Shown here: positions 34,132 through 41,692 of the stretch, piece after piece
Layout: every line of letters begins with the position of its first letter
Numbering within the stretch: position 1 is the stretch's first letter
Source: Bacteroidales bacterium
GTDB lineage: Bacteria; Bacteroidota; Bacteroidia; Bacteroidales; Bacteroidaceae
DNA: 56,739 nucleotides
Direction of reading: 5' to 3'
Assembly (NCBI GenBank): GCA_015060835.1
Contig: SUXT01000006.1
Coordinates: 1 to 56,739 of the forward strand
Made by a program: the position numbers and the translations under genes
Notes under the pieces: model-generated
Databases searched by the model: none
The model's input: the letters and a program-made list of their open reading frames with translations, nothing else
Told to the model about the DNA's origin: nothing

Positions 34132-37100
34132 TTACTTCTTCAGTACCTTCTTGCTTTCTATTCTTCCGCCGGCATATTCGGTAACGACGATGTTGATGCC
34201 CTTCTGAGGCTCGTCGAGTTCCGCACCTGCTTCGTTGAAGTAGCGTACGGATACTATCTCCTCTGCTGTGCCGCCGATGCCGGTGGTACCGTTGACATCT
34301 GCCGACGTGCCGCCGATTGAGGTCTCAACGCCGTCGGTGGTTGCCACGCTTACGTTGTCGACTGAGATTGTGCCGTTGGCATTTTCCACTTCAAGGGTGA
34401 GCAGTGTCTCGCCATCGAAGGTTGCGCTGCTGAGCGAGTAGGCTACTATGCGTACGGTGCCGTTGTCGAGACGGTTCCATGCGATTGTGTGGCTGTCGTC
34501 GCCGGATGTTGCAGCTACGAGGGTTGCTCCTTCGGGCAGCTCTACATCCATCTGCATAGCGGTGTATGCTGCGCTGCCGTTGAGGCTCAGAGACATCAGG
34601 GTGTTGTCTCCGTCGGTGCTTACTTCGCTGCGGATGCTTTCGCCGTTGGCTGCGGCGCGGATGCGTGCGCGGGTATTGTCGCTAACGGCGGGGGTGGCGA
34701 TGATGGCATTGACAATGTTGACTACATCTACGATGCTTATCTCGCCGTCGCCGTTCATGTCGGCTGCGTCGAAGCTGAAGGCAGCTTGTGGCTTGCCGAA
34801 CATCTGGTTGATGGTTGCTACGATGTCGCTTACTGTCACTGTTCCGCTCATGTTGGCGTCACCGGGGATGAATGTAAGGGGACGGATGTTCAGTGTGGCT
34901 TCTGCATCGGTAACTTTAATCTCGCGTGCATCGGGTGTTACCACTCTGATGTTGCTGAGAATGATGGTGCCGGACTCGGTGGTTTCATCTGGTAGGACGT
35001 GTACCTTTAGGGTTACGATGGTGCCGTTACTGTTCTTCAACGGTGCGTTATCCGATGAGAATACTACAACCTTTACGGTGCCGTCTGCCATCTGTGATGC
35101 GGTGATACTGTGGCTGTCGGTTGTGCGGTCGGGGTTGAGTGTGGCAATGATTGTGCCGTCGTCATCTGTTACGGGTGTTATGCCTTCGGGCAGGGTGATG
35201 TCCATCTGCATGGCGGTAACATCGTAGGTGTTGGTCATGGCGATGGGCAGGTCAATCATTGCTCCGAATGTGGTTGTTACATCGTCGAGGGTGATTGTGC
35301 AGTTGTCTGCTTTTTCGAATTCTACTGCGATTGCTATGTTTTCTTCAACCGGGGCGATGGTGTATGTGCCATCATCTTCGACAAAGGTAGTTACATCTGT
35401 GCCGTTGACGATGATTGTCTTCAACTTGTAGTTTTCGGCGGGTGTAATCTGTACTGTTGCCGATGAGCCGTAGTTGACTACGCTGTCGGAGAGTGCCACG
35501 CTGCCCATTGCCGCATCGTTGACTGTGGCGGTCAGTGTGCAGGGTGAGATGATGTTGGTGAACATTGTCCAGCCTGCGGCTTTGTATGCCTTGACGGTTC
35601 CTGCGGGCAGGTGGAGGGCTGCTGTTGCGGATGTATAGGCAAAAGCGGAGGTTCCGAGCGTGGGGGGTACTTCGGCTCTGAGGGTGATGGTTGCGAGTGA
35701 GCGGTTGCCGTTGAAGGCGCTGTTCTTGATAGCCTTAAGACCGCTGCCGAGAGTGACGGTAGCGAGTTTGCCGCAGCCGTCGAAGGTCTTTTCTTCGATG
35801 CTTGTTACTGCGTCGGGGATGGTGATGGCTGCGAGTGATGAGCAACCGAAGAAGGCGCGGTGGCCTATCTTTGCTACGCTGGCGGGGATGCTGATGCTTG
35901 TGAGCTTGGTGCAACTGTTGAAGGCGCGTACACCGATGCTTGTTACGCCATCTTCTATCACTACGTTGTTGATTTGGGTGTTGTAGCTGTTCCACGGTGT
36001 TGCTACGCTACCAAAGTCGGTCATTGCGCCGCTGCCTATGATGGTAAGGGTGCCGTCGCTTGTGAGTCCCCATGCGAGGTTGTCGCCGCAGGTGCCTTCG
36101 GCTACTGCTCCATAGAAGGCGGGAACGCTTTTTCCAAAGTATTCTTTCCATGCGCTGTAGTCGCTGCCGTAGGGGTAGCGGAGGGTGGCGGTGGTGGGGA
36201 TATTTGTAAATGCGTCGCTGCTTTGGAGCGTGGGAGCTGTGATTGCGAGGGAGTTTGTGGTGGCAAGGTTGCTGCAATAGTAGAAGGCTTTTGTGCCGAT
36301 GGTTGTCAGGCTTGCGGGCAGTGTGAGGCTTGTGAGGGCGCGACAGCCGTAGAAGGCGCTGTTCTTGATGGTCTGCACTCCGCTGCCGAGGTTAACTTCT
36401 GCGAGCTTACCGCAGCCGTCGAAGGTCTTTTCTTCAATGCTTGTCACTGCGTCGGGGATGGTGATGGCGGCGAGTGATGAGCAGCCGAAGAAGGCGCGGT
36501 GGCCTATCTTTGCTACGCTGGCGGGAATGCTGATGCTTGTGAGCTTGGTGAGGCTGTTGAAGGCGCGTACACCGATGCTTGTTACACCGTCTTCTATTAC
36601 CACGTTGGTAATTTGGCTGCTATAGCTGCTCCACGGTGTTGCACCGCTGTTATAGTCGGTCATTGCGCCGCTGCCGCTGATGGTGAGGGTGCTGTCTGAC
36701 ATTAGCGTCCATGTGAGGTTGTCGCCGCAGGTGCCTTCGGCTATTGCTTCGTAGATGGGTTCGCTCTTTGCAAAATAAGGCTCCCATGCGCTATAGTCGC
36801 AGCCTGCAGGATAGCGAAGAATAGCGGTTTTAGAGATTCCTGTAAACACACTACCATAATTATCACTAAGAAGCGAGGGTGCAGGCTGTACATATGAAGT
36901 TACAGTATCAAGTTTACTACAATAAGCAAACGCTCTTGGATATATCTTACTAATATTTCCTGATATAGTAATATTTGTTAGGTTGCTGCAAGATTCGAAG
37001 GCATAATCAGCTATAGTTGCACCTTTGATAGTGACGCTTTTGAGACTCGAACAATAATAGAACGCATGACGACCTATATCAAATACGCTTTCGGGGATAT

Positions 37101-37506
37101 TGATATCTGTGAGGCTTCCGCAGCCCTTGAAGGCTTTTTCACATATCATCTTTAAGCCTTTGGGAAGGGTGACGCTTACAACGTTGACATAGTCTTCGAA
37201 TGCTCTTTCTCTTATTTTTGGAATACCAGATGATATAACTATTTTTTTTGTAGCTGCTGTATATTCGCGCCACGGCTGTGAGTCCATTAGGTATTTTGGA
37301 TTATATGCAGGAATTTCAGCTGTACCGCTAAAAGTAAGCACACTGTCGCTTGTTAACTTCCACCAGAGATTATTAATATAGCCACTGGCTACGACCGTTA
37401 TATCGTCCGAAGAAGCTCCGTCTGTTTCTATGCCACGAGCAGAGGCCGACAAACTACACAATAGCACTGCCATTGTTAGCAATAAATTTTTAAAATTTAA
37501 TTTCAT
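34132..37506 (-). CDS. Secreted BspA-like LRR protein with cohesin-like and dockerin-like domains
   Basis: A 1124-residue secreted protein. Signal peptide ends ...SLSASA. Three modules follow (about 35-255, 256-470, 471-660), each with a short beta domain (GTCGDNLTWTLMSDSTLTISGSGAM) and LRR_5 repeats of BspA type (AFxxCxxLxxIxIPxSVxxIGxxAFFGC). Modules 2 and 3 are nearly identical over long stretches, with a DNA period of 639 bases. Then a beta domain (about 660-740), a cohesin-like domain (MQMDITLPEGITPV), a dockerin-like Ca-binding pair (GDANMSGTVTVSDIVATINQ and ADMNGDGEISIVDVVNIVNA, about 890-945), a second cohesin-like domain, and a short tail. BspA proteins mediate adhesion and coaggregation in oral and gut Bacteroidales. 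No cellulosome genes are near; the dockerin is more likely structural. Confidence 0.85.
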   Translation of the reverse strand: MKLNFKNLLLTMAVLLCSLSASARGIETDGASSDDITVVASGYINNLWWKLTSDSVLTFSGTAEIPAYNPKYLMDSQPWREYTAATKKIVISSGIPKIRERAFEDYVNVVSVTLPKGLKMICEKAFKGCGSLTDINIPESVFDIGRHAFYYCSSLKSVTIKGATIADYAFESCSNLTNITISGNISKIYPRAFAYCSKLDTVTSYVQPAPSLLSDNYGSVFTGISKTAILRYPAGCDYSAWEPYFAKSEPIYEAIAEGTCGDNLTWTLMSDSTLTISGSGAMTDYNSGATPWSSYSSQITNVVIEDGVTSIGVRAFNSLTKLTSISIPASVAKIGHRAFFGCSSLAAITIPDAVTSIEEKTFDGCGKLAEVNLGSGVQTIKNSAFYGCRALTSLTLPASLTTIGTKAFYYCSNLATTNSLAITAPTLQSSDAFTNIPTTATLRYPYGSDYSAWKEYFGKSVPAFYGAVAEGTCGDNLAWGLTSDGTLTIIGSGAMTDFGSVATPWNSYNTQINNVVIEDGVTSIGVRAFNSCTKLTSISIPASVAKIGHRAFFGCSSLAAITIPDAVTSIEEKTFDGCGKLATVTLGSGLKAIKNSAFNGNRSLATITLRAEVPPTLGTSAFAYTSATAALHLPAGTVKAYKAAGWTMFTNIISPCTLTATVNDAAMGSVALSDSVVNYGSSATVQITPAENYKLKTIIVNGTDVTTFVEDDGTYTIAPVEENIAIAVEFEKADNCTITLDDVTTTFGAMIDLPIAMTNTYDVTAMQMDITLPEGITPVTDDDGTIIATLNPDRTTDSHSITASQMADGTVKVVVFSSDNAPLKNSNGTIVTLKVHVLPDETTESGTIILSNIRVVTPDAREIKVTDAEATLNIRPLTFIPGDANMSGTVTVSDIVATINQMFGKPQAAFSFDAADMNGDGEISIVDVVNIVNAIIATPAVSDNTRARIRAAANGESIRSEVSTDGDNTLMSLSLNGSAAYTAMQMDVELPEGATLVAATSGDDSHTIAWNRLDNGTVRIVAYSLSSATFDGETLLTLEVENANGTISVDNVSVATTDGVETSIGGTSADVNGTTGIGGTAEEIVSVRYFNEAGAELDEPQKGINIVVTEYAGGRIESKKVLKK

Positions 37507-37827
37507 TTCTTTATATTTTTATAGTTAGTATTCTCATGTTATCAATAGAAGACATTTCTAGAAGCAACATACGCACGAGTTTTTATTCATGCCCACACGC
37601 GATGAGATAGAAATATGGTTAACACTTGTCAATCAAATGTAGCCATACATTTATATAACTTTTCAAGTTATTTTTTTGCAAAGTAATCACAAATAAACTT
37701 ATTTTTCTTGGTACATTTTGGTACATTTTTAACACTTAATATGTTTTTCTGCCCTACTTCATAGGAATACAAACAAATGTTGCATACTTTTGCGTAAAGT
37801 TTATTAAAGCATAAACAGCAAGCACCA
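37507..37827. other. Divergent intergenic region between BspA-like gene and regulator-like gene
   Basis: 321 bases, AT-rich, no gene seen. It contains a minus-strand TACATTTG at 37641-37634 that could be the -7 box of the BspA-like gene and a plus-strand TACTTTTG at 37785-37792 for the next gene. A short direct repeat TTGGTACATTTT lies around 37710-37730. Confidence 0.45.
37785..37792 (+). promoter_or_regulatory. Candidate -7 box for the small regulator-like gene
   Basis: TACTTTTG, fitting TAnnTTTG, 35 bases before the start codon. No clear -33 box. Confidence 0.5.
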
Positions 37828-38400
37828 ATGGAACAAATAGACGAAATTTACAAGAGATTGCAGACTGCGGTTGAAAAGGCTGTGGGCAGGGAAATGCGTA
37901 CGCCACGCGACTTTGATTATCTGTCGGCACGCATATATGATGTTATCGGCGAAAATCTAAGTGCCATGACCTTGAAGAGATTCTGGGGCTATCTGGGCGA
38001 GAAGAACATGAGGCAGTTGCGTCTAAGTACACTAAACTTGCTGGCACGTATGGCGGGATACACCGACTGGGTAACATACTATAAGGAATCGAGCGCGCAA
38101 GGAGACATTGAAAGCGACTTTCTCAGAAACAATTCATTGGTTACAAATTCGTTGCAGAAGGGATGCATGGTGCAACTGATGTGGCACCCCGACCGAGTGG
38201 TTACCATCAGACACGATGGTTACGAGGTATTCACCGTGGTAGAATCGGTGAACAGCAAGTTGAGCGTGGGCGACACCTTCCGCTGCGGACTGATAGTGGA
38301 GGGCGAGGCGCTGTACCTCTCAGGGCTGATACACGAAGGCAGCGAGCCTATGAGTTATGTGTGCGGCAGAGAGGGTGGAGTGAAATTCAGGGTGTTGTAA
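37828..38400 (+). CDS. Small regulator-like protein of unknown function
   Basis: A 190-residue soluble protein. The N-terminal part (about 1-90) is helical, with TPRDFDYLSARIYDVIGENLSAMTLKRFWGYL and RLSTLNLLARMAGYTDWVTYY, a pattern I recognise from Bacteroidota proteins and which resembles a helix-turn-helix or death-domain-like bundle placed before sensor domains. The C-terminal part (about 105-190) is beta-rich (GCMVQLMWHPDRVVTIRHDGYEVFTVVES, YVCGREGGVKFRVL). No catalytic motif is seen. It lies upstream of the receptor-like kinase and shares strand, separated by a repeat and the kinase's own promoter. A role in signalling with the kinase is only suggested by proximity. Confidence 0.6.
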   Translation: MEQIDEIYKRLQTAVEKAVGREMRTPRDFDYLSARIYDVIGENLSAMTLKRFWGYLGEKNMRQLRLSTLNLLARMAGYTDWVTYYKESSAQGDIESDFLRNNSLVTNSLQKGCMVQLMWHPDRVVTIRHDGYEVFTVVESVNSKLSVGDTFRCGLIVEGEALYLSGLIHEGSEPMSYVCGREGGVKFRVL

Positions 38401-38483
38401 GGCTGTTGAAATAGTAGTTATAAGTGTTCGTTCAAAATCCATCCCCAAAAGGGAGAATAATTCATAATCAATAGTTTACAACA

Positions 38484-38630
38484 ATTCATCCTCTTGAGGA
38501 GGAGGTGGATTCAAGAGCGAATAGCGATTGAAGACGGAGGAGTTCTGAATGCAACAGCAATGGCAAGCGGAAAGGCGCGGGATTCGAGAACTCCATCCCC
38601 TTGCGGGGACTCCCTCTTTAACTTTAGAGT
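38484..38630 (+). repeat. Folded repeat, diverged copy of modules A and B
   Basis: Module A with AACTCCTCC arm decayed on the left, inner hairpin only five base pairs (TTCAA / TTGAA, loop GAGCGAATAGCGA), closing GGAGGAGTT. Module B (38589-38630) has AACTCCATC then a CCCC/CGGGG hairpin (CCCCTTGCGGGG) and ACTCCCTCTTTAAC, different in sequence from the other copies but still paired. Confidence 0.7.
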
Positions 38631-38646
38631 ACTACCTTTGTGGAAA

Positions 38647-38669
38647 AATAAAATTTAAACAGCTTCTAA
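38647..38669. repeat. Solo terminal repeat of the GAAGCTGTTT element
   Basis: AATAAAATTTAAACAGCTTC with TAA following, matching the right end of the 196-bp element at 19960-20155. No partner end is close by. Confidence 0.6.
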
Positions 38670-38960
38670 AATCCAAACTACTTCTTATCTTCTATAATCA
38701 CAAAGACTTAGTTCGCTATTCAAAAAGTGAGCAAAAGTTTTGGCTATCGGTATAAAAACTATCAGCACCCATTTATACGCTCGTGGGCAAACAAGAAAGA
38801 AGCCGCATCTTTGCGGCAAACTTACTCATCAAAGTATTCTCTTACGTAAATTGTGGTTTCTGACGTTCGACTTGAACCACATAATCGGTACACTTTAGTA
38901 CATTTCCCAACAAACACGAACTTTTCTCCGCTACGAAGATAAAATTCAAAATATGTTACA

Positions 38961-38968
38961 TAACTTTG
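38961..38968 (+). promoter_or_regulatory. Candidate -7 box for the receptor-like kinase
   Basis: TAACTTTG, fitting TAnnTTTG. It lies 46 bases before the ATG at 39015. A transcript starting about 7 bases after it would leave almost no leader for the alternative GTG start at 38979, which supports the ATG. Confidence 0.5.
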
Positions 38969-39014
38969 CAATTCCAGTGTGCAACACACTACATGTACTA
39001 GGTTTCTTAAAAAA

Positions 39015-40652
39015 ATGAGCTATATATTTAAAGGAGATGCCAATTCTGTGGCTATCGGCGACAGCAATACCCAGGAGGTGATACCCTTGAACAGAAAGGG
39101 TGCTACCTCCAATGTATACATTGTGCGCATTGACGGCAAGGAGTACTTCATGAAACAGTTGCGCCCGGAACTGAAGGATGATTGGCGTTACCGTTCGGCC
39201 TACCGCAAGGAGTATGAGGTGGGACACGGCATCGACAGCAAATATATTGTGAAATACGAGGTTATCGGAGAGAACGCCGAGGGCACATACATACTGATGG
39301 AGCATGTGAACGGCCTGACGATTGACGAGAAATTGGCCTCGGAACCCGAATACTTTGCCAAGGAAAAGAACTTCGAGAAACTGTTCGTTCAGCTGTTGCA
39401 CGGTCTGAAAGCGCTGCACGCGGCAAATGTGGCACACCTCGACCTTAAACCCGAAAATGTGATGCTCACCCAGGTGAACAACGATGTGAAGATTATCGAC
39501 CTGGGATTCTGCTTCGCCGATGCCTACAGCCACACATCAGGCACGAACAAAAGCTTTTCCGCACCCGAACTATGCGATGGCGGCAACAAAGAGGTGGACG
39601 CGCGGACGGATATTTACGCGTTGGGACTATTGATGCGACACATAAAGGAGGCGGCATGCGTGAACGTAACGCCTCGCATAGAGCGCATTATAGAGCGATG
39701 CACGCAGCCTGCCAAGCAGGACAGATATGCGAATGTCGACGAGGTGCTGAGGGCTATGGTTAAAAAGCGCAAATGGGTGCGTTGGACGCTGATAGCCCTT
39801 GTACTTACGCTATTAACGGTAATAGGCACGGAACTATATGAATTTAGTTTGACCGCCGATTATGCCATTCAGAAACAGCGTCTGCAATGGTATCTCACCC
39901 CGTTGGAGTACGACTTTGAGCATGAGAATACGCACTACCGCATATTGTCGGAGGATAGTCTCACTTGCATGGCTGTTGGCGGCAAGCGAGTAGATGGCAT
40001 ATACATACACGACAAGGCACCCTACAAGGGTAAGGAGTACACGACGGTGGCCATTGCCGACAGGGCTTTTGCATGGCGTGACGCGGGGTCGGTGTATGTC
40101 CCTATGGGGGTGAAGGAGATTGGCAACTATGCGTTCGCACATTGCAAGAGGATACAGTCGATGCATCTCCCTGAGAGTGTGGAGAAGATTGGCGAGCACT
40201 GCTGCGAGAGTATGCATACACTGATGAGCCTGCGTCTGTCAAGCAACCTCAAGGAGATTCCCAAGAATGCTTTTGTTGAATGCACATGGCTGAAGAAGGT
40301 GCAGATTCCCGAAGGTGTGGAGAGGCTGGGACTGGATGCCTTTGCCCTCTGTACAAGACTGGAGGAGGTTTCATTGCCATCGACCTTGAAGGCGATAGAC
40401 CGAGGTGTATTCTGGCGATGCAGGAGCCTGAGGTCGTTCACCATCCCTGCTTCGGTGGAGACGATGGGCGAATATATTCTGTTCGAATGTGATAGTCTGA
40501 AGGATGTCTATTGTCCTCATGCAGTGCCGATGCAGATTCCGCCTCTGTACTACAATACTAATGCCACACTGCACGTTCCCCGCGGCTCGGAAGAGCTTTA
40601 CCGCGAGGTGGAATATTGGGCGAAAGCCGCGAAGATTGTAGGGGATATGTAG
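39015..40652 (+). CDS. Receptor-like Ser/Thr kinase with BspA-type LRR ectodomain
   Basis: A 545-residue membrane protein. Residues 20-245 form a Hanks-type kinase: Lys47 in YFMKQLR, catalytic loop HLDLKPEN (141-148, Asp143), metal-binding DLG (162-164, for DFG), APE at 183-185, and TDIYALGLLM. The Gly-rich loop is reduced (RKGATSNVYIV). One membrane helix follows (about 255-273, WTLIALVLTLLTVIGTEL), then a predicted outside domain with LRR_5/BspA-like repeats (about 350-530: AFAHCKRIQSMHLPESVEKIG, AFALCTRLEEVSLPSTL). The kinase is thus inside and the LRR outside, like plant receptor kinases. The stop codon is the TAG at the edge of an interspersed repeat, so the C-terminus may have been trimmed by that insertion. 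The nearby secreted BspA protein has the same repeat type. Confidence 0.85.
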   Translation: MSYIFKGDANSVAIGDSNTQEVIPLNRKGATSNVYIVRIDGKEYFMKQLRPELKDDWRYRSAYRKEYEVGHGIDSKYIVKYEVIGENAEGTYILMEHVNGLTIDEKLASEPEYFAKEKNFEKLFVQLLHGLKALHAANVAHLDLKPENVMLTQVNNDVKIIDLGFCFADAYSHTSGTNKSFSAPELCDGGNKEVDARTDIYALGLLMRHIKEAACVNVTPRIERIIERCTQPAKQDRYANVDEVLRAMVKKRKWVRWTLIALVLTLLTVIGTELYEFSLTADYAIQKQRLQWYLTPLEYDFEHENTHYRILSEDSLTCMAVGGKRVDGIYIHDKAPYKGKEYTTVAIADRAFAWRDAGSVYVPMGVKEIGNYAFAHCKRIQSMHLPESVEKIGEHCCESMHTLMSLRLSSNLKEIPKNAFVECTWLKKVQIPEGVERLGLDAFALCTRLEEVSLPSTLKAIDRGVFWRCRSLRSFTIPASVETMGEYILFECDSLKDVYCPHAVPMQIPPLYYNTNATLHVPRGSEELYREVEYWAKAAKIVGDM

Positions 40653-40775
40653 GAGGTGGATTCAACCGCATCAGCGGTTGAAGACGGAGGAGTTTGAAAC
40701 ATCTGCATGCGTATTCATTCAAACTCCCTCCCCCTTCGGGTACTCCCTCTTATCCAAGAGGGAGAGTATTCATTC
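40650..40775 (+). repeat. Folded repeat overlapping the kinase stop codon
   Basis: Truncated module A (from AGGAGGTGGATTCAA, the left arm missing) with a perfect inner stem TTCAACCGC / GCGGTTGAA (40661-40682) and GGAGGAGTT, then module B (40726-40772) with AACTCCCTC, a CCCC/GGG hairpin (CCCCCTTCGGG) and CTCCCTCTTATCCAAGAGGGAG. The TAG stop of the kinase is the first codon of this repeat. Confidence 0.75.
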
Positions 40776-40961
40776 TCAACAATTTACACAAGTGTCTGCT
40801 ATCCAACTGTCCATCCGCATTTGTAATGCGCTTACATTATCTATCCAATTGAACTGATTTAAGCGACGGATTGCATAAGCTATTGTCCCAAAGGCAAATA
40901 TTTATACCAAAGCTGACAAAGGCTTCATTTTTTTTAAGCGCATCACAGATGCTTATACTCA

Positions 40962-41235
40962 ATTATTGGTGTCCGGTAAACGTGTTTAAGTCGTTTAAAA
41001 TTCAATATTTAAGTAGCTACAAGCCACATTCTTTATGAAGACAAATTTAAGTCAATGATTGGAACTCCCTCGCCCTTTGGGCACTCCCTCTTGAAGAGGG
41101 AGAATGTCGTATATTAGTAATTTTCAATAATTTATATTCCTCCTCTTGAAGAGGAGGTGGATTCAAAAACAGTGTTTTTGAAGACGGAGGAGTTCAAAAC
41201 ACAAGCAGAAGAAATTTTTACCGGACACTAATAAT
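40962..41235 (+). mobile_element. 274-bp MITE-like element with TGTCCGGTAAA terminal repeats
   Basis: Left end ATTATTGGTGTCCGGTAAA (40962-40980), right end TTTTTACCGGACACTAATAA (41215-41234), inverted relative to each other. The interior carries module B (41071-41106, hairpin GCCC/GGGC) and module A (41137-41195, inner stem TTCAAAAAC/GTTTTTGAA). A second copy with the same ends and order lies inverted at 46063-46405. No transposase gene is present, so movement would need an enzyme in trans. Confidence 0.7.
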
Positions 41236-41258
41236 ACTCAATCCTTCGCGTTACAAAC

Positions 41259-41306
41259 TGAAGTGCCCCCCAAAAGTTTTGTGTCTAACTTTTGGGGGGC
41301 ACTTCA
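41259..41306. mobile_element. Head-to-head IS3/IS150-type ends, also a terminator-like hairpin
   Basis: 20-bp perfect inverted repeat TGAAGTGCCCCCCAAAAGTT / AACTTTTGGGGGGCACTTCA separated by 8 bases. The right arm with TTTTGTGTCT before it reads, on the other strand, like the left end of an IS3/IS150-group insertion sequence (TGAA.TG.CCCCAAAAGTTAGACAC). Abutting ends with nothing between suggest an internal-deletion relic. It sits 34 bases past the merR stop and could now serve as its terminator. Confidence 0.55.
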
Positions 41307-41340
41307 ATCAAAGTCAATAGGAGCATAACCTTACACCCGC

Positions 41341-41682
41341 CTATAGTTCCCCTAACGCATCGCGCAGGGCTACAAGTTCTTCCCTGATAGCTCGCAGACG
41401 CTCCACAACAGAGGCTGCAACATCGGCTTCCTCCATCTTTTTGTTATCTTTGAGATAGGCTTTTGCGCCGGCAAGCGTCATTCCTTTATCTTTCACAAGA
41501 TGATAGACGAGCTTAACCATCTTCAGGTCTTTAGGGGTGTATCGGCGCGCGCCGCCGGTGCCTTTGGCAGGGGCTATCTGCTTGAAGACACTCTCCCAAT
41601 AGCGCAGGGTGCTCTCGGTAACACCGACCTCCTGGGCTACCTCGCTGATGGTGTAGTACAATTTTCTGCTGCTTTCGTCCAT
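41341..41682 (-). CDS. MerR-family transcriptional regulator
   Basis: A 113-residue DNA-binding protein. The winged helix-turn-helix is KLYYTISEVAQEVGVTESTLRYWE (about 7-30) followed by KGTGGARRYTPKDLKMVKLVYHLV and a short coiled coil. The C-terminus has no effector domain. I start at MDESSRKLYY, 10 bases after the M23 gene stop; the open frame upstream of it overlaps the M23 coding region and has no family similarity. In many Bacteroidales this gene follows an M23 peptidase gene divergent from alaS, as here. Its regulon is unknown. Confidence 0.88.
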   Translation of the reverse strand: MDESSRKLYYTISEVAQEVGVTESTLRYWESVFKQIAPAKGTGGARRYTPKDLKMVKLVYHLVKDKGMTLAGAKAYLKDNKKMEEADVAASVVERLRAIREELVALRDALGEL

Positions 41683-41692
41683 CGTACGGATG

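Larger units (their letters stand above)
38401..39014. other. Repeat-filled region between regulator-like gene and kinase
   Basis: 614 bases. From left to right: a module B remnant (CCATCCCCAAAAGGGAGAAT near 38433), module A and B at 38484-38630, a TACCTTTG box at 38633-38640 (no gene follows it closely), a solo end of the GAAGCTGTTT element at 38647-38669, a small GCCGC/GCGGC hairpin at 38802-38817, and the kinase promoter at 38961. No gene seen. Confidence 0.55.
40776..41340. other. Repeat-rich region between kinase and merR
   Basis: 565 bases with no gene seen: unassigned AT-rich sequence to about 40960, a complete terminal-repeat-bounded element at 40962-41235, and fused insertion-sequence-like ends at 41259-41306 that also form the terminator-like hairpin after merR. 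Confidence 0.55.

Noticed and set aside
34132-37506. Cellulosome scaffold
   Set aside because: Cohesin-like and dockerin-like parts are in one protein and no glycoside hydrolases with dockerins are in the window; Bacteroidales use such domains in ordinary surface proteins.
38802-38817. Small RNA or tRNA-like hairpin
   Set aside because: Only a 5-bp stem, no cloverleaf, no terminator or promoter arrangement that would define an RNA gene. No tRNA genes were recognised anywhere in the window.
38979-39014. Upstream GTG start of the kinase
   Set aside because: A -7 box at 38961-38968 would put the transcript start at about 38975, leaving no leader; the added residues have no kinase similarity.
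37828-40652. Toxin-antitoxin or phage-defence pair (small HTH-like protein plus kinase)
   Set aside because: The genes are 614 bases apart with a separate promoter, the kinase has a membrane helix and LRR ectodomain, and no HipA-like or defence-type motif is present.
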